Shown here piece by piece: positions 38,301-39,262 of a stretch of 64,000 nt of DNA. Origin of the DNA: Verrucomicrobiaceae bacterium (GTDB taxonomy: Bacteria; Verrucomicrobiota; Verrucomicrobiia; Verrucomicrobiales; Verrucomicrobiaceae); contig JAEUHN010000004.1 of the NCBI GenBank assembly GCA_016795365.1, forward strand, positions 62,001 to 126,000. The letters run 5' to 3'. A program made the translations under genes and the position numbers. Under the pieces are notes generated by a model. The model made no database searches. It was not told the origin of the DNA and worked only from the letters and a program-made list of their open reading frames with translations. The first letter of the stretch is position 1, and each line of letters begins with the position of its first letter.

Positions 38301-39155
38301 AGTGACAGCACCCGCCGATACCGTGAAACTCAGACTGACATTCTGCGACGTTGCTGACACCGGCACACTTTGGTTGGAGACGACCTGCTCACCCGCATCT
38401 GTTAGGACACCATTGTTGTTAAAGTCCATCCAGACACTGAGGTAAGAAGTCGCCGCTGTGTTCAACACAGGCACCGTGAATGAGGTCACCTGCCCAGCAG
38501 TGAAGGACGGCAAGGTCAAGTCCTCGTCATCGGTGCCCACAGTGTCGTCGCCCGTCGCCGTGCTGTTTGCCGGATTCGCCGCCTCACTGTCGGTCGGATT
38601 GGTTCCCAGTCTTAGCGTCGAATTGACGACGGAGTTTGCTGAACCGAACAGCGAATGGTCGCCATAGTCCCGGGTTGCCACACACGAAAGCGTAGCCGCC
38701 CAGCCTGTGGAAGTAACGCTGCCATCGGAGGTAAAGACCACCGTCAAACTACTGCCAGACCCCGTTACGGTGCCGGGAGATGTCGATCCGTGCCAGGAAC
38801 CCAGCAGAGTGGCTGCAGTCGTCGTGCCATCATAGATCTTTACGAAGTCGTAGTTCGCCTCGGTAGAGAACGCCGTGAAAGTGAGGCGCATTTTATCCGA
38901 GGTGCCGGTCGTGAAAGTTACCTTGTAATTCTCGTTGTCGAGATAAGCCCCGCCAGAGCCTCCCGAATCATAGAGTGTTCCCGTGCAGGTGGTGATGGTC
39001 TGATTGTTGTTGGTCTTGATGTTGTAAGTCTGGGCCTTCGCAGACACTGCGGCGAACAGGAACAACAAACAGTAAAACAGACCCGCTAGAAGCGGTCGCC
39101 GCAGGGGCACCGTCAAGCTGGAAATGGAATCCTGAGGATGGTTGTCGCCTATCAT
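11334..39155 (-). CDS. Giant secreted multi-domain surface protein (gene 2), complete, 9,273 aa
   Basis: An uninterrupted frame from ATG at 39155 to TGA at 11334-11336. Domains in order: signal peptide (1-41); CUB; GEVEDs and SdrD_B; ThuA-like domain; more GEVED and SdrD_B; propeller; second CUB; GEVEDs, one with an inserted domain; second propeller; GEVEDs; two PIG with an inserted beta-sandwich; GEVED; 28 consecutive PIG, one carrying PA14; third propeller; SdrD_B pair; PIG with LamG and unclassified inserts; SdrD_B units; LEYALG segment; TIGR02597-like C-terminus. I count about 34 PIG and 13 GEVED. Most PIG keep a Cys in CPxI and another in DxNGC. No catalytic module is evident. No LPxTG, transmembrane tail or autotransporter barrel is visible. 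Inferred role: exported adhesin or matrix protein. The start has no clear Shine-Dalgarno; a promoter-like pair lies 30-57 bases upstream. Confidence 0.95.
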   Translation of the reverse strand: MIGDNHPQDSISSLTVPLRRPLLAGLFYCLLFLFAAVSAKAQTYNIKTNNNQTITTCTGTLYDSGGSGGAYLDNENYKVTFTTGTSDKMRLTFTAFSTEANYDFVKIYDGTTTAATLLGSWHGSTSPGTVTGSGSSLTVVFTSDGSVTSTGWAATLSCVATRDYGDHSLFGSANSVVNSTLRLGTNPTDSEAANPANSTATGDDTVGTDDEDLTLPSFTAGQVTSFTVPVLNTAATSYLSVWMDFNNNGVLTDAGEQVVSNQSVPVSATSQNVSLSFTVSAGAVTSTAIGIRFRLNSTTGVAATGAGANGEVEDYLVTVATAPTMDYGDFSAFGSASATKNVSLRLGTAVADVEVATTGNSTATADDSTSTDDEDLTIPTLTTGQVASFSVPVANATGASAYLSVWIDYNNNGVLTDSGEQVVANQAVANAATTAALSFTVPTTATLGVPLGMRFRLNSTSGVAPTGAGGTGEVEDYIVTIAGTDYGDYPSFASASQAASAGIKIGTAATDAETTNPTTGTATLDDTTGTDDEDLTLPILTIGYATSITVPVTIPVLSNLSGSTSRINVFADWNGDGDVIDTNETQTALTVAAAGTTNVTFNLVPPVGTTVGIKYLRIRLTEGATAPVFSGASSLKGEVEDYPVQVNAADLGIGNLVWNDANNNGVKDTSENGINGVTVNLLKDANGDGSIGVTEQTPIATTTTATVSTVAGTYSFGSLPPGKYAVRIAGSNFTLTGPLATMNLSSVVTSNADNQTDNNDNGLQPHTTAETTSPIITLTAGGEPTGGNIDNTVDFGFVAPAPICKILFLCGEAKPQDGMAFDHGLMKYIESIYGPGVISPRLAKATGSTLGVYDVYAPATEVTVNLANYDLIVVSATCYSSTTSSLDAALRDVVKPVMVMTAPTAVGMKVFSATSLHWSESAYNGTANVQITNWYLSNPSPTYTPVFETGTYYTEGTGYLWADASSQSTRTNAVYVYYAPGALSGRGAASTHGRRVYFGLHMNSAQQNTANSGLPVLEQDWLDPLIDLTTTGKSYLDQALNLAMPPCLNDSGDYSGFASASQLANADLRMGTVATDGELVDPATATATADDSTGTDDEDLSIPVISVGSAASVTVPVYVSALANISGGTARIAAYADWNGDGDVADANETLATQTVSVAGTNNFTFNFTPPAGTTTGTKYLRFRLTEGASHPGFSGASVLKGEVEDYPVTVDPACSITAITVTKGACDDNGTPADSTDDYYTATINVTSNKAGSLSLTGAALYSPAGSVTISNTSSVQTWTGVRLKANNVANTLTAVWSGDATCLLSTTDTLMPPCSGIVIGNLIWSDTNGDGIKGAAEAGISGVSVQLWSPGIDTVVGTADDVQVDDPNTAGTQNYVVTSAANGTYAFSGLSAGSYYVKIPASQFASGAVLQNYQSSPGWKLDDSDDNVGENGIDSFTPEINGVWSPVIAATNLNGPADTGTELGFSSATDNVSPGDARGNLTIDFAMAPRCTQHTLMVGELLTAGGSRVVSALFNPSLSPRICPTPLTTGGEGMTSDDAQNIIYLAGYNGPVSRYNRVTGATSVSTAVSSGGLDVALSPDRRYLYVTSGQGLHRIDTTTMTEVAFRANADFGSSSQWVWGVDVHPHTGEVYVAVGFNPATGYQGKIYKLPAAMTGSPTLIATAPTANDRFMGLKFLPDGTFWVVNERWNSTVGDQIRRYYSNGILISSSAMPGVNNSPNDIDFGPDGNIYVSTWFNQCVLRYNVTGSTWQTYLPFDASGNGKTLSFFCGVVNCNDFGDWNGSGAATALTSSITDPYLRMGASVDAEATVTADAAASADDATGGDDEDGVTMPVAINQGATVSIPVHVYNNTGSTAYLNAWIDFNNDGVFNDTLVSGGGERLEAARTIVTSTSASTQTITFTVPVGASVGTQRGARFRLTNQSTTTPTGAVGSGEVEDYTVKITSCYDIASYNGMTVTACTGCFTDSGGAAANYSDSENYTVTFTTGTTDRMRVAFTAFTLEANNTDWLYVYDGPSTGSTLIGSYNSNNSPGVVTGSGSALTFRFVSDGSTTRAGWSANLSCVTPAARDYGDYSAFGVASTVANASLYMGSVAADSENVDQPNSSATGDDGAGSDDENLSLPVLVAGQSCRYTVPAFNNTGSTAYLSVWIDFNGNGVLTDSGEQVLANQAVGSSVSSQNIGFNLAVPVGAITGSGIGMRFRLDTMSGVGATGAGTQGEVEDYINGIVSTTDTVHFNFSAIQSFPGSAGQIFVANGVTATVKTSQNFTPAWWQGFSSGFGGGLFTELGMDGGTGVFPPSTYQRVLEVNFSQPVRFSNGSVLGGVDNQNYLFELFGGGVWSAFTRTVGGDSEFDTNAPSGVGTSSVSLVWNNGTGNSVGDAASWTISGPVTGFRITQTVPSTLTSTGENISFQFGGFNHSLDYGDYSGFPSASSFMNSTLRIGAAVDGEVSPLTSIDATGDDAGGSDDEDGVTLPSSIIVGQTGASITISRTNTTGASAYLNAWLDFNRNNSIDAGEQIVVDQLVSSGTNNSSQAYTFNVPASAVAGTAGLRVRITPFVGASSAGISCLGEIEDYMVTIASPSDYGDFQYFTQASSTMNSNLRLGATVDSEFSQTVNSLATGDDITGGDDEDGVSLPATMTPGQSVTIPVSIFNNSGGNGYLNAWVDFNGDGSLNDTLLSSGGERLAAQTSYLPSGSATSQNLTFTVPLTLKTGDYASFNAPSGTSGTGTLDGVGFTWSVVSTAHTMSAISKATMTVNAGVRGPVSDGTVDCLSYSVYADADYVVLRFQFASPVFGFTLGRVGAEDADDWRLSTNSTFSEPLSTWTSVQKQNSPNPIPQNASGYTFISPSWAVGNGNEGWASLPGSVGVTDVYYRIHRTASSGADDIYLYGSGNPTQPALRLRLTSTSNPTSSGASGFGEVEDHLLSVAPDRYDFGDLPDTIAGTATGDYQTLISDNGPRHKVSSTLMLGTNIDGELDGFPSTTATGDDLPTPDDEDGITSFPSMPAGSTVQIPVSVKNSSGSTAYVYGFIDWNRDGDFADAGEALTEVSVANSPSQQTVNVTAAVPAGAYVGDVGARLRLSLDTTLGSTGLSSSGEVEDYMVTISAPPTDFGDHLFGSLAVSSASQAVSADIRIGTTLTDGESSDPSDVSANKDDTTGSNDEDLPMPTVLLGTTTQLMIPVTVNTGALSGGTARVGVFVDWNGDNDVADANETITAQTVAAAGNYFFVLNPPVGTIAGTKFLRVRITEGSAAPTFAGASALKGEVEDYAIAVSDPATNSACFKLVAGNLNNNTIVQYDGATGNYLGVLSSGSQVVSPSDLLSLANGTLLATMSGTQNSIEKFNPITGVYAGNFAPSGSGGLAAPTSTLLAPDGNIYVCSWSTDTIIRYNASTGALVGTFLDASKGVSGPMGIARDSSGNFYVSNGSSFTIKKYDSSGTLLGTLYTYPGTEMPRGLTVGPDGALYAIINTFTPGIGGRIDKILLPSGTRSTFVTMDAGSMPAQGIIWGPDGNLYVNDYQESEVQVYSSAGAVVRTITTGLNGPCGIAIVPCLTSDFGDLPSQYPTAFSRNGARHYIAGTLKMGSAASDADADGIPSPAANGDDADSDGDDEDGVTIPSLYAGLTASITINSSATGKVNAFFDWNNDGDFLDANEVITELSVSVGSNTLSITPPSNAVIGTPIGARFRISTAGGLSSIGGALDGEVEDYLVTVATPMDFGDWNGSGASTTTTYSVVNSNLRLGTSVDVEASVVPNAAASVDDTIGTDDENGVTMPGSLVMDASASITVSVYNNTGANAYLSAWIDFNNDGWFDNTVVSSGGERLEAERTIATSASASNQTITFTTPAGLIYGNNRGVRFRLSNTSGTLPTGTNGSGEIEDYTVNICPWILVSPNGAPEAKVGTPYSLTLTGGNGTGPYTFTVTSGSLPSGLTLNGTSGVISGTPTIANGSGATYVITATDANGCTGSVTHILRVCPSLSITPASLVGATVNTGYSSTPSVSGGTSPYNWRLLSGSLPTGLSLTPATGVISGTPTVAGTSSFTLGISSSSSPAAIAIQNPGFETLIPMYQNWSFFSPTSKGDGSWAAGQRVSNSTGYTQGGLGPWSSSGAGSWFHVQSSTGISNADWDGYVMTIVAPAAGSYTLSWKDANLGFYNSFVSAWWGDNQAKVHWYLDDASDAVANYVEVAAGPMLAKPTVLYGAGAPVGRYGTWNSESASISIPSAGTWNLAFAVEGTGSVAGQTGNVYVGVDAVSLDAGPNCEASAAYSLTVSYPPTDYGDLVLGVISSSTASQMASTDVRIGTNATDWEISDPSDSNANKDDTTGTDDEDLTIPTFTIGSTTNFTVPVTLNTAALNGNAATVAVFVNWNGDGNTSGTNETLAAQTVTTNGTSNVVFAMTPPAGVAPGSRFMRVRINEGTSTAGFNGASPLKGEVEDYLVTVACPTVAVAGTLPAGTQDASYGTRTLTASGGSTPYTWTVQSGALPTGLTLNSGVTATTATVTGTPTVVQSSTFTIRATDASGCYKDTVYTVAVGCPVITITPASLGSFTQYAAITNVTMSAAGGRSPYSWSATGLPAGLSLSSGGVLSGTPTAVPGTYNATINLIDNSGCPGSRGYTITVTCPGVTITTTSLPNGTVGTVYPSTTLTATTAGTGVPAQTYTWSVNPALPAGMTLSSGGVLSGTPTQATANTTYTFTATNQTSCPGSVDIAFSTVCPAITLSPGTLPSAVEGSAYSQAVTASGGKAPYTYAITSGSLLGGLSLNSTTGVISGVPYASLSDPATITIEATDANGCKGSLAVTYMICQVYTLFPNSAPPAPVVGQAYEYLLLADNYDGAPYTYAMTSGSLPAGLSWSVVSGLGTRVIGGVSLNTDNWGSVVRVAGTATNTTAQTVTFRATDRNGCVGTRSYTFAPTCPTVTIPPVTVPVGTVGSAYVQTTPFSASGGTAPYTFSATGVPTGMAFDATNKKFIGTPTFADVYNITVTATDAFGCQASQVVALATCPPISITPTSLASGALGFGYTQALTAKEPGFDVQQAFSSSSISSLATADAVLSGTNRTTNWTGAATTVNFLSSGAGDGNFTGTVFPAGNGNNFALKATGIITIPTSGAWTFGTNSDDGVRVKVNGTTVINDDAAHSNADRFGTITLAAGSYPIELVFFESAGGEAVELFAAAGTLSSFTTAFKIIGGTGGLTVVRPSPTFTWTLTSGSLPTGISLNETTGVISGTPTGSTGLSNFIVTATDGSGCAGSQALSINVACPTLSMSPGTLATGTVGAAYNQAIIASGGTAPYTYSLASGTWPAGLSINGSTGVISGTPTAANGAGTSISIRVTDFYGCQVVTSYTLKICPVLSISPAGPFSGIVGTAFNQTLTAANGAAPYSWTLASGSLPAGLTLSSAGQIMGTPTAVASAMPFSVQAVDFNGCAGTRAYTISTFCPSILMTNPAALPAATVGSAYSYSMTTTGGSSPYSYTITAGSLPPGLSFSAGGVFTGTPTTPTSGASGVSLTIQVSDQYGCTGTRTFTLKICPVITVAGSPPSGSTGTPYATTFTASGSSATPYTFAITNGSLPAGLTLDSAGVLSGSPTVSGSPSVTVTATDANGCTGSASFVIPIGCPTITFTPTTVSSGTVGTPYNETLAASGGTGPYDWSLISGTLPAGLSISSSGVISGTPTAATTGVNGTSVTFQAMDSNGCAASLAYNVKICPVITITPSSLNPATVGATYSQIFTQSGGATPVTWSIAAGVLPAGLSLNSVTGVLGGTPTTANGPGVSVTVRVTDNNACVQTKDYTVKVCPVFAFSPASLATGTVGVPYTQTIVASNGTGPYSYSITAGALPAGLSMTSGGVISGTPTASNGAGTSVTITAQDFNGCTTAKVCPIKICPVINLSPATLSGALVGTAWARTITTSAGATPITFSASGLPSWLSLDASTGVLSGTPSSTATSNITITATDANGCTGSLAYTLTPTCPTIALAPNTLPSATVGVSYVQSPAFSGTGVTGAYNWSATGVPAGMTFDATNKVLTGAPTTAGLYTVNTNAVDNTYPSCSGSMAVSFRVCPVITVVPASLAVPSVGTAYSRTVAAGGGASPYNFSVSAGALPSWATLNPSTGVISGIPSSNAPASFTITATDTNGCAGSQSYTLTPTCPTITVSPTTLSAATVGASYTQATAFSATGLTGSFTWSATGVPAGMTFDTGTRKLTGTPTTAGLNTVVVTATDSTYATCSGSVTINFRVCPVINLSAITTSAVVGSAYSSGTTASNGTGPYTYSVSAGSLPPGITLNPASGALTGTPTTSGTYSFTLRALDVNLCPGTLATSITASCPTISVTPSSLPYATVGMAYTQGTAFSATGVTGAYTWSAANLPSGMTFNATTKKLEGTPAVGSQGLYNVTVTATDSTYTSCAGSVAISLRVCPVLTISPTTLANAVIGSPYTQATAFSVSGGTGPYSFAAPTGIPTGMSWDGVNFKLIGTPSTTASTAIGLSVTDANGCPGTLNVPFSVVCPTISISGSLPSSATQDTLYATQTLAASGGTGPYTWTVVSGALPTGLTLTSGVTSTTATVSGTPTVVQSSSFTIRTTDANGCVKDTSYTIAVGCPVITITPASVGSFTQYAAISAVTFSAAGGRSPYTWSATGLPAGLTLSNGGVLTGTPTAAPGNYNATINLTDNSGCPGSRGYTITINCPTVTVTTSSLPNGTVGTAYTSTTLTATTAGTAVPAQTYTWSVTPALPSGMTLSTAGVLSGTPSVATSTTSYTFSASNQTSCVGTKVLSFSTSCPTISVTPGTLAAATVGTAYSQPTAFSATGLTGTYNWTATGLPSGLTLDTVARKIIGTPAAGSQGLYSVTIRATDSTYSGCQGNVVISLRVCPVLSFAAITNTATIGVAYSSSATASNGSSPYIYSISAGALPSGLSLGSGSGAITGTPTMAGTFNFTVSASDSNTCPGSQAYTITVSCPTITVTPSSLANGVVGTSYTQATAFSASTAGSTAFTWSATGVPPGMSFDTVNRKLAGTPTSAGTGNVTVTATDAYGCTGQVVIPFTRVCPGVSIVQTTLPDGDLTTGYSQTMTTTGGTAPYSYSITSGALPPGMSLSSGGLLSGNPSAAATANITVQSIDANGCTATQAFAFVIKCPVPGWGYGVNTTATATTPQGIYEIDFATGNARFMTPVVTGFAVTDGNALAFAEQLGTKGVVIYSTGNANDARLAVWDRATGVQNVAGDLATFGFAAANPIRGGAYHAGFYWLVANGTDDLWKVAISGTSGSYAISSAQKVSDLFSNSKAHNYGDIVVNGNGVLFGVALVSPANTPTDFFTANLTVPAPAATFLANPASAYNGLAFGTDGKLYAGVDGAGPVHAFYEINPANGAVLNTVATGKPANLADLTRGSCTPAPLCSIGNMVWNDCNNNGTLDASETGLSGVTVQLYTAGGDNLANTGDDVLVKTTTTSSIGAYHFASLLPGKYFVKVTPPLGYPMTGGTAVILDNRIDSDNNGTQTALGAALFSPVIDLAINAEPTTDGDSDASSDWTVDFGLWSGFTIGDLVWNDANGNGLYDSGTESGVSGLTVSLMTRGPDATAYNGDDVEVSTTTTNALGAFGFQLYTAGTYYFKVTPNSTYPVIGLNRVATDTGVNNDNNAFSQPGLINTPINGAVFTLAACTEPGTVGTGNAETTIDLAVRACPTITITPASLTSGTNGTVYPSTTITSSGGVGSMTFMMSGGALPPGMSFNPSSGALSGTPTLPGTYSFTITATDSYGCTGSKAYTLVIGNCLITLSPASLLNATQYASFSQSLTTSGGTAPFAFSASATPPSGMVGWWMAENNGTDAIGGNSASLLNGVAYQTGQVGKAWTLDGTDDAISIPDSAALRPAQFSVEAWFWRGSTSSDSVLMTKTTSAARNDGWGLGYNGGSGTFGFWINGVGNRANAPVIQSGKWLHVVGSYDGSTIRLYIDGVLAGSTAYAGPVNHSTTALTIGSGFGGSAWGGAIDEVAIYNRVLTDTEVQNKQEADKDGGNHGMPDGLALNASTGALTGPVTGAPRTYNFTVRAFDLTGCVGLRNYTMTVLCPPLTFSPASPLATAYVGFPYGQVVAVAGGTPGYTFGTIAGSLPTGLTLQGGQPGSHLVDTGSMPLTGSIVSDVNTTANGGIAKVLTTRLSVTNNGGSPVSGVKLAIGYVYGGFTFSSGAANSVFALNWDNATHSFRAPSSSYDASVSTSYNGVPADVTGLISGHSGYLRVGSTDLPLSYDRDGAGAYPAGVLTSSSEVPYFDLGSLAVGEVKTVDVPYTLELPDNNPSYVLSSVSMFIKAHVVVADQSAVDNVQFSGVPTAPGTYNFTLQALDANLCPGTQAYSITTVCPTITMAPATVPVGVTGQTYTNTPFSASGGTAPYTWAVTSGALPTGITMNATSGVLAGTPTQEGSYNFTVEATDLYGCKTSRSFSTTIYGMHLGNLVWYDADDDGVKDAAETGMSGLTVQLWQAGPNGVADNGAGDDIKVGVDVVTDSSGNYLFTNITPGTGYYVMMPTLPPTRGVVALNGVTVDNGVDNDSNALQPGGPGTAMRSPLVTLTYQGEPATGVDSDDFNGDLTIDFGVRATVCVGNLVFKDVDDNGSYSSATDQPVNGVTLQLFSVGADPLTATPVQTTTTNGSGLYGFCVLPGDYFVFVPPNQFQAGGVLYGTKPAIGRTDLLVPPIDDGADQNALAAGKPIATGVRTGNFTLGVGTEPTNVTGENGEANTSDDSYDPDSNLTVDLGFYPIPNYSAPLAGTVKADLSGQGVVQAASAESPLQGVEVAIYEDINANGKLDAAESSAIELTVTDATGSYAFNSLAPGDYLVVQTVLPGAHATFDTDGGNLETTAVKLEGAPLTDIDFMQSVAPSTFAQWLDRHPEAGENADGDLYSSLLEYALGTSPEEGGKPRFWLESNATGSVDAVAVRPVGGHPDVSYGLEGSTDLKTWRALPISPQVKADQNGFEVLLFAKVSTAFVRLKVTLDADLNGTPEASAVTPVFGWTEKMLAAGQQTLSMPLLRNEVYAGAMSGTNASMLAAGDEFYVEVVGGEQAGERFEVDEVSSTAEGLVLADGASLAPEARVVLRPHWTIASLLPVSEFHGSKSAATADRVMIFDATRQSYRVLWLLSTTSGAMWIEEGAASSGDAGRTVVAPGAAVLVQVRQGTTKLKLVGEVRGWQFRQTLVKGSQLIGSVLPVATSPSDRGMSRGFTASADASGADRINLWLGDETAGATGFRSLVFTDGGQTGQFWQDESGRDESDQPVFGAFSGAFVVSQRGGAVWLQLMK
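11337..12210 (-). other. TIGR02597-like C-terminal domain of gene 2
   Basis: The last ~290 residues contain QQTLSMPLLRNEVYAG, DEFYVEVVGGEQAGERFEV, VVLRPHWTIASLLP, an AVLVQVRQGTTKLKLVGEV strand and SQLIGSVLPV. These match my memory of the TIGR02597 family of Verrucomicrobia secreted proteins (LPLxRP, GxFYxI, IRPYWTLATLFP, VRN...LTLVGxV). The function of that family is unknown. Its terminal position suggests retention or export at the cell surface (inference). Confidence 0.55.
12220..12605 (-). other. LEYALG-type segment typical of Verrucomicrobiota secreted proteins
   Basis: FAQWLDRHPEAGENADGD followed by LLEYALGTSPEE, then about 80 residues with DVSYGLEGSTDLKTWRALP. In many Verrucomicrobiota exported proteins a D-G-D...NLLEYALG-x-P segment followed by a TYxVExSxDLxTW strand sits near the C-terminus. 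Used here as the main taxonomic clue. Confidence 0.6.
14256..14865 (-). other. Unclassified ~200-residue beta domain nested in a PIG repeat of gene 2
   Basis: The host PIG (CPPLTFSPASPL) is interrupted after SLPTGLTLQ and resumes at FSGVPTAPGTYNFT. The insert includes LTTRLSVTNNGGSPVSGVKL, LNWDNATHSFRAPSS, GYLRVGSTDLPLSYDRDG and VDVPYTLELPDNNPS. This resembles secreted beta-sandwich modules. No family recognised. Confidence 0.55.
15160..15768 (-). other. LamG-like (concanavalin-type) domain nested in a PIG repeat of gene 2
   Basis: Starts GMVGWWMAENNGTDAIGGN and contains AWTLDGTDDAISIPDS, FSVEAWFW, GKWLHVVGSYDGSTIRLYIDG and IDEVAIYNRVLTDTEV, the standard landmarks of Laminin_G_3 domains. The host PIG (LITLSPASLLNATQY) is split after SGGTAPFAFSASATP and resumes at MPDGLALNASTG. 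LamG domains commonly bind glycans; the specific ligand is unknown. Confidence 0.85.
17014..17797 (-). other. Third propeller-like domain of gene 2
   Basis: After the 28-PIG array, CPVPGWGYG leads into about 260 residues with IYEIDFATGNARFMTP, LAVWDRATG, AFGTDGKLYAGVDGAG and FYEINPANGAVLNTV. Blade-like repeats of this kind occur in NHL/DUF-type propellers. It ends at PAPLC, followed by SIGNMVWNDCNNNG of an SdrD_B unit. Confidence 0.6.
18858..19676 (-). repeat. Three-PIG block, second copy (paired with 25023-25843)
   Basis: The same order of three PIG types as at 25023-25843: a TQDTLYATQTL type, a SFTQYAAISAVTFSAAGGRS type and a SLPNGTVGTAYTSTTLTATT type. The two blocks are about 820 bases each. 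Amino-acid similarity is high by eye. Likely an intragenic duplication. Confidence 0.6.
23590..24095 (-). other. PA14 domain nested in a PIG repeat of gene 2
   Basis: The host PIG (CPPISITPTSLASGALG) is interrupted after GYTQALTA and resumes at FTWTLTSGSLPTGISLN. The insert carries FALKATGIITIPTSGAWTFG, SDDGVRVKVNGTTVINDDAA and AGSYPIELVFFESAGGEAVE, the classic PA14 landmarks (S-D-D-G-x-R-V, then Y-x-I-x-L-x-F/Y-x-E). PA14 domains occur in adhesins and glycosidases and often bind sugars through the DD pair. The ligand here is unknown. Confidence 0.85.
25023..25843 (-). repeat. Three-PIG block, first copy (paired with 18858-19676)
   Basis: Begins CPTVAVAGTLPAGTQDASYG and includes the SFTQYAAITNVTMSAAGGRS and SLPNGTVGTVYPSTTLTATT units. 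Matches 18858-19676 in order and length. Confidence 0.6.
26392..26997 (-). other. Unclassified beta-sandwich (CBM-like) nested in a PIG repeat of gene 2
   Basis: Begins IQNPGFETLIPMYQNWSFF, contains GGLGPWSSSGAGSWFHVQSS, AAGSYTLSWKDANLG, AKVHWYLDD and VYVGVDAVSLDAG. The N-P-x-F-E start and V-D-A-V-S end are typical of galactose-binding-like carbohydrate modules. The host PIG breaks after FTLGISSSSSPAAIA and resumes at NCEASAAYSLTV. Confidence 0.6.
28506..29315 (-). other. Second SMP/NHL-like propeller of gene 2
   Basis: Begins ACFKLVAGNLNNNTIVQYDG and has blades such as LLAPDGNIYVCSWSTDTIIRY, GIARDSSGNFYVSNGSS, TVGPDGALYAIINTF and IWGPDGNLYVNDYQESEVQVY. At least five blades with PDGxxYV. A six-bladed SGL-type fold is likely. 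It follows a GEVED and precedes another (LTSDFGDLPSQYP). Confidence 0.75.
30470..31025 (-). other. Unclassified domain nested in a GEVED domain of gene 2
   Basis: The host GEVED has its VWDFNGDG-type loop and NLTFTVPLT, then breaks. It resumes at PALRLRLTSTSNPTSSG and ends GEVEDH. The ~185-residue insert contains LDGVGFTWSVVSTAHTM, VVLRFQFASPVFGFTLGR and DVYYRIHRTASSGADDIYLY. No family recognised; beta-rich. Confidence 0.5.
31900..32490 (-). other. Unclassified ~190-residue beta domain between GEVEDs of gene 2
   Basis: Lies between GEVEDYINGIVSTTD and the next GEVED (LDYGDYSGFPSAS). Contains VHFNFSAIQSFPGSAGQIF, LEVNFSQPVRFSNGSVLGG, YLFELFGGGVW and GFRITQTVPSTL. It resembles the N-terminal beta domains seen in exported (PEP-CTERM-type) proteins. 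Not named. Confidence 0.45.
32967..33317 (-). other. Second CUB domain of gene 2
   Basis: About 117 residues with YNGMTVTACTGCFTDSGG, NYSDSENYTVTFTTG, WLYVYDGPSTGSTLIGSYNS and ALTFRFVSDGSTTRAGWSA. This is the CUB pattern (L-x-V-Y-D-G; F-x-S-D-x-S...G-W/F-x-A). Closely similar to the N-terminal CUB. Confidence 0.8.
33831..34693 (-). other. First NHL-like propeller of gene 2
   Basis: Begins CTQHTLMVGELLTAGGSRV and contains DVALSPDRRYLYVTSGQGLH, GVDVHPHTGEVYVAVG, MGLKFLPDGTFWVVNERWN and DIDFGPDGNIYVSTWFNQCVL. It ends FCGVVNCNDFGDWNG of the next GEVED. A propeller with PDG-x-x-Y-V blades. Confidence 0.7.
36014..36749 (-). other. ThuA-like (Rossmann/glutamine-amidotransferase-like) domain in gene 2
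   Basis: About 245 residues between an SdrD_B and a GEVED. Pattern: strand CKILFLCGEA, DHGLMKYIESIYGPGV, strand YDLIVVSATCY, strand KPVMVMTAP, and YFGLHMNSAQQN near the end. The layout of parallel strands and helices is that of ThuA or class-I glutamine amidotransferase-like folds. No obvious catalytic triad can be assigned. It is the one clearly alpha/beta domain in the window. Confidence 0.5.
38683..39029 (-). other. N-terminal CUB domain of gene 2
   Basis: Immediately after the signal peptide: YNIKTNNNQTITTCTGTLYD, NYKVTFTTGTSDKMRLTF, FVKIYDGTTTAATLLGSW and LTVVFTSDGSVTSTGWAATL. This is a canonical CUB pattern with a Cys at each end. Confidence 0.85.
39033..39155 (-). other. Predicted Sec signal peptide of gene 2
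   Basis: 41 residues: polar N-part, PLRRPLL, hydrophobic AGLFYCLLFLFAAV, then SAKA before QTYNIK. Signal peptidase I site AKA|QT. An Arg pair precedes the hydrophobic core, but there is no convincing twin-arginine motif. Confidence 0.8.
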
Positions 39156-39262
39156 TCAGCGGGTCAATTCGATAGAAACACTAAATTCTACAAAATACCA
39201 TAATGTTTTCAATGGTTTTCGGAATTATTAACAGATTCTGACCATTTGAACGCCGTTCTTGG
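39156..39262 (-). promoter_or_regulatory. AT-rich spacer between gene 3 and gene 2
   Basis: 107 bases with no gene. The minus strand shows TTGAAA and TAGAAT separated by 16 bases (39212-39185). A short imperfect inverted repeat (ACCAT/ATGGT) is not a convincing terminator. No clear ribosome binding site precedes the ATG at 39155. Confidence 0.5.
39185..39212 (-). promoter_or_regulatory. Candidate sigma70-like promoter of gene 2
   Basis: TTGAAA (39212-39207), 16-base spacer, TAGAAT (39190-39185). Expected start around 39178, giving a leader of about 23 bases before the ATG at 39155. Fits the usual housekeeping consensus in all but two positions. If real, gene 2 has its own promoter and is not simply read through from gene 3. 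Confidence 0.4.
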
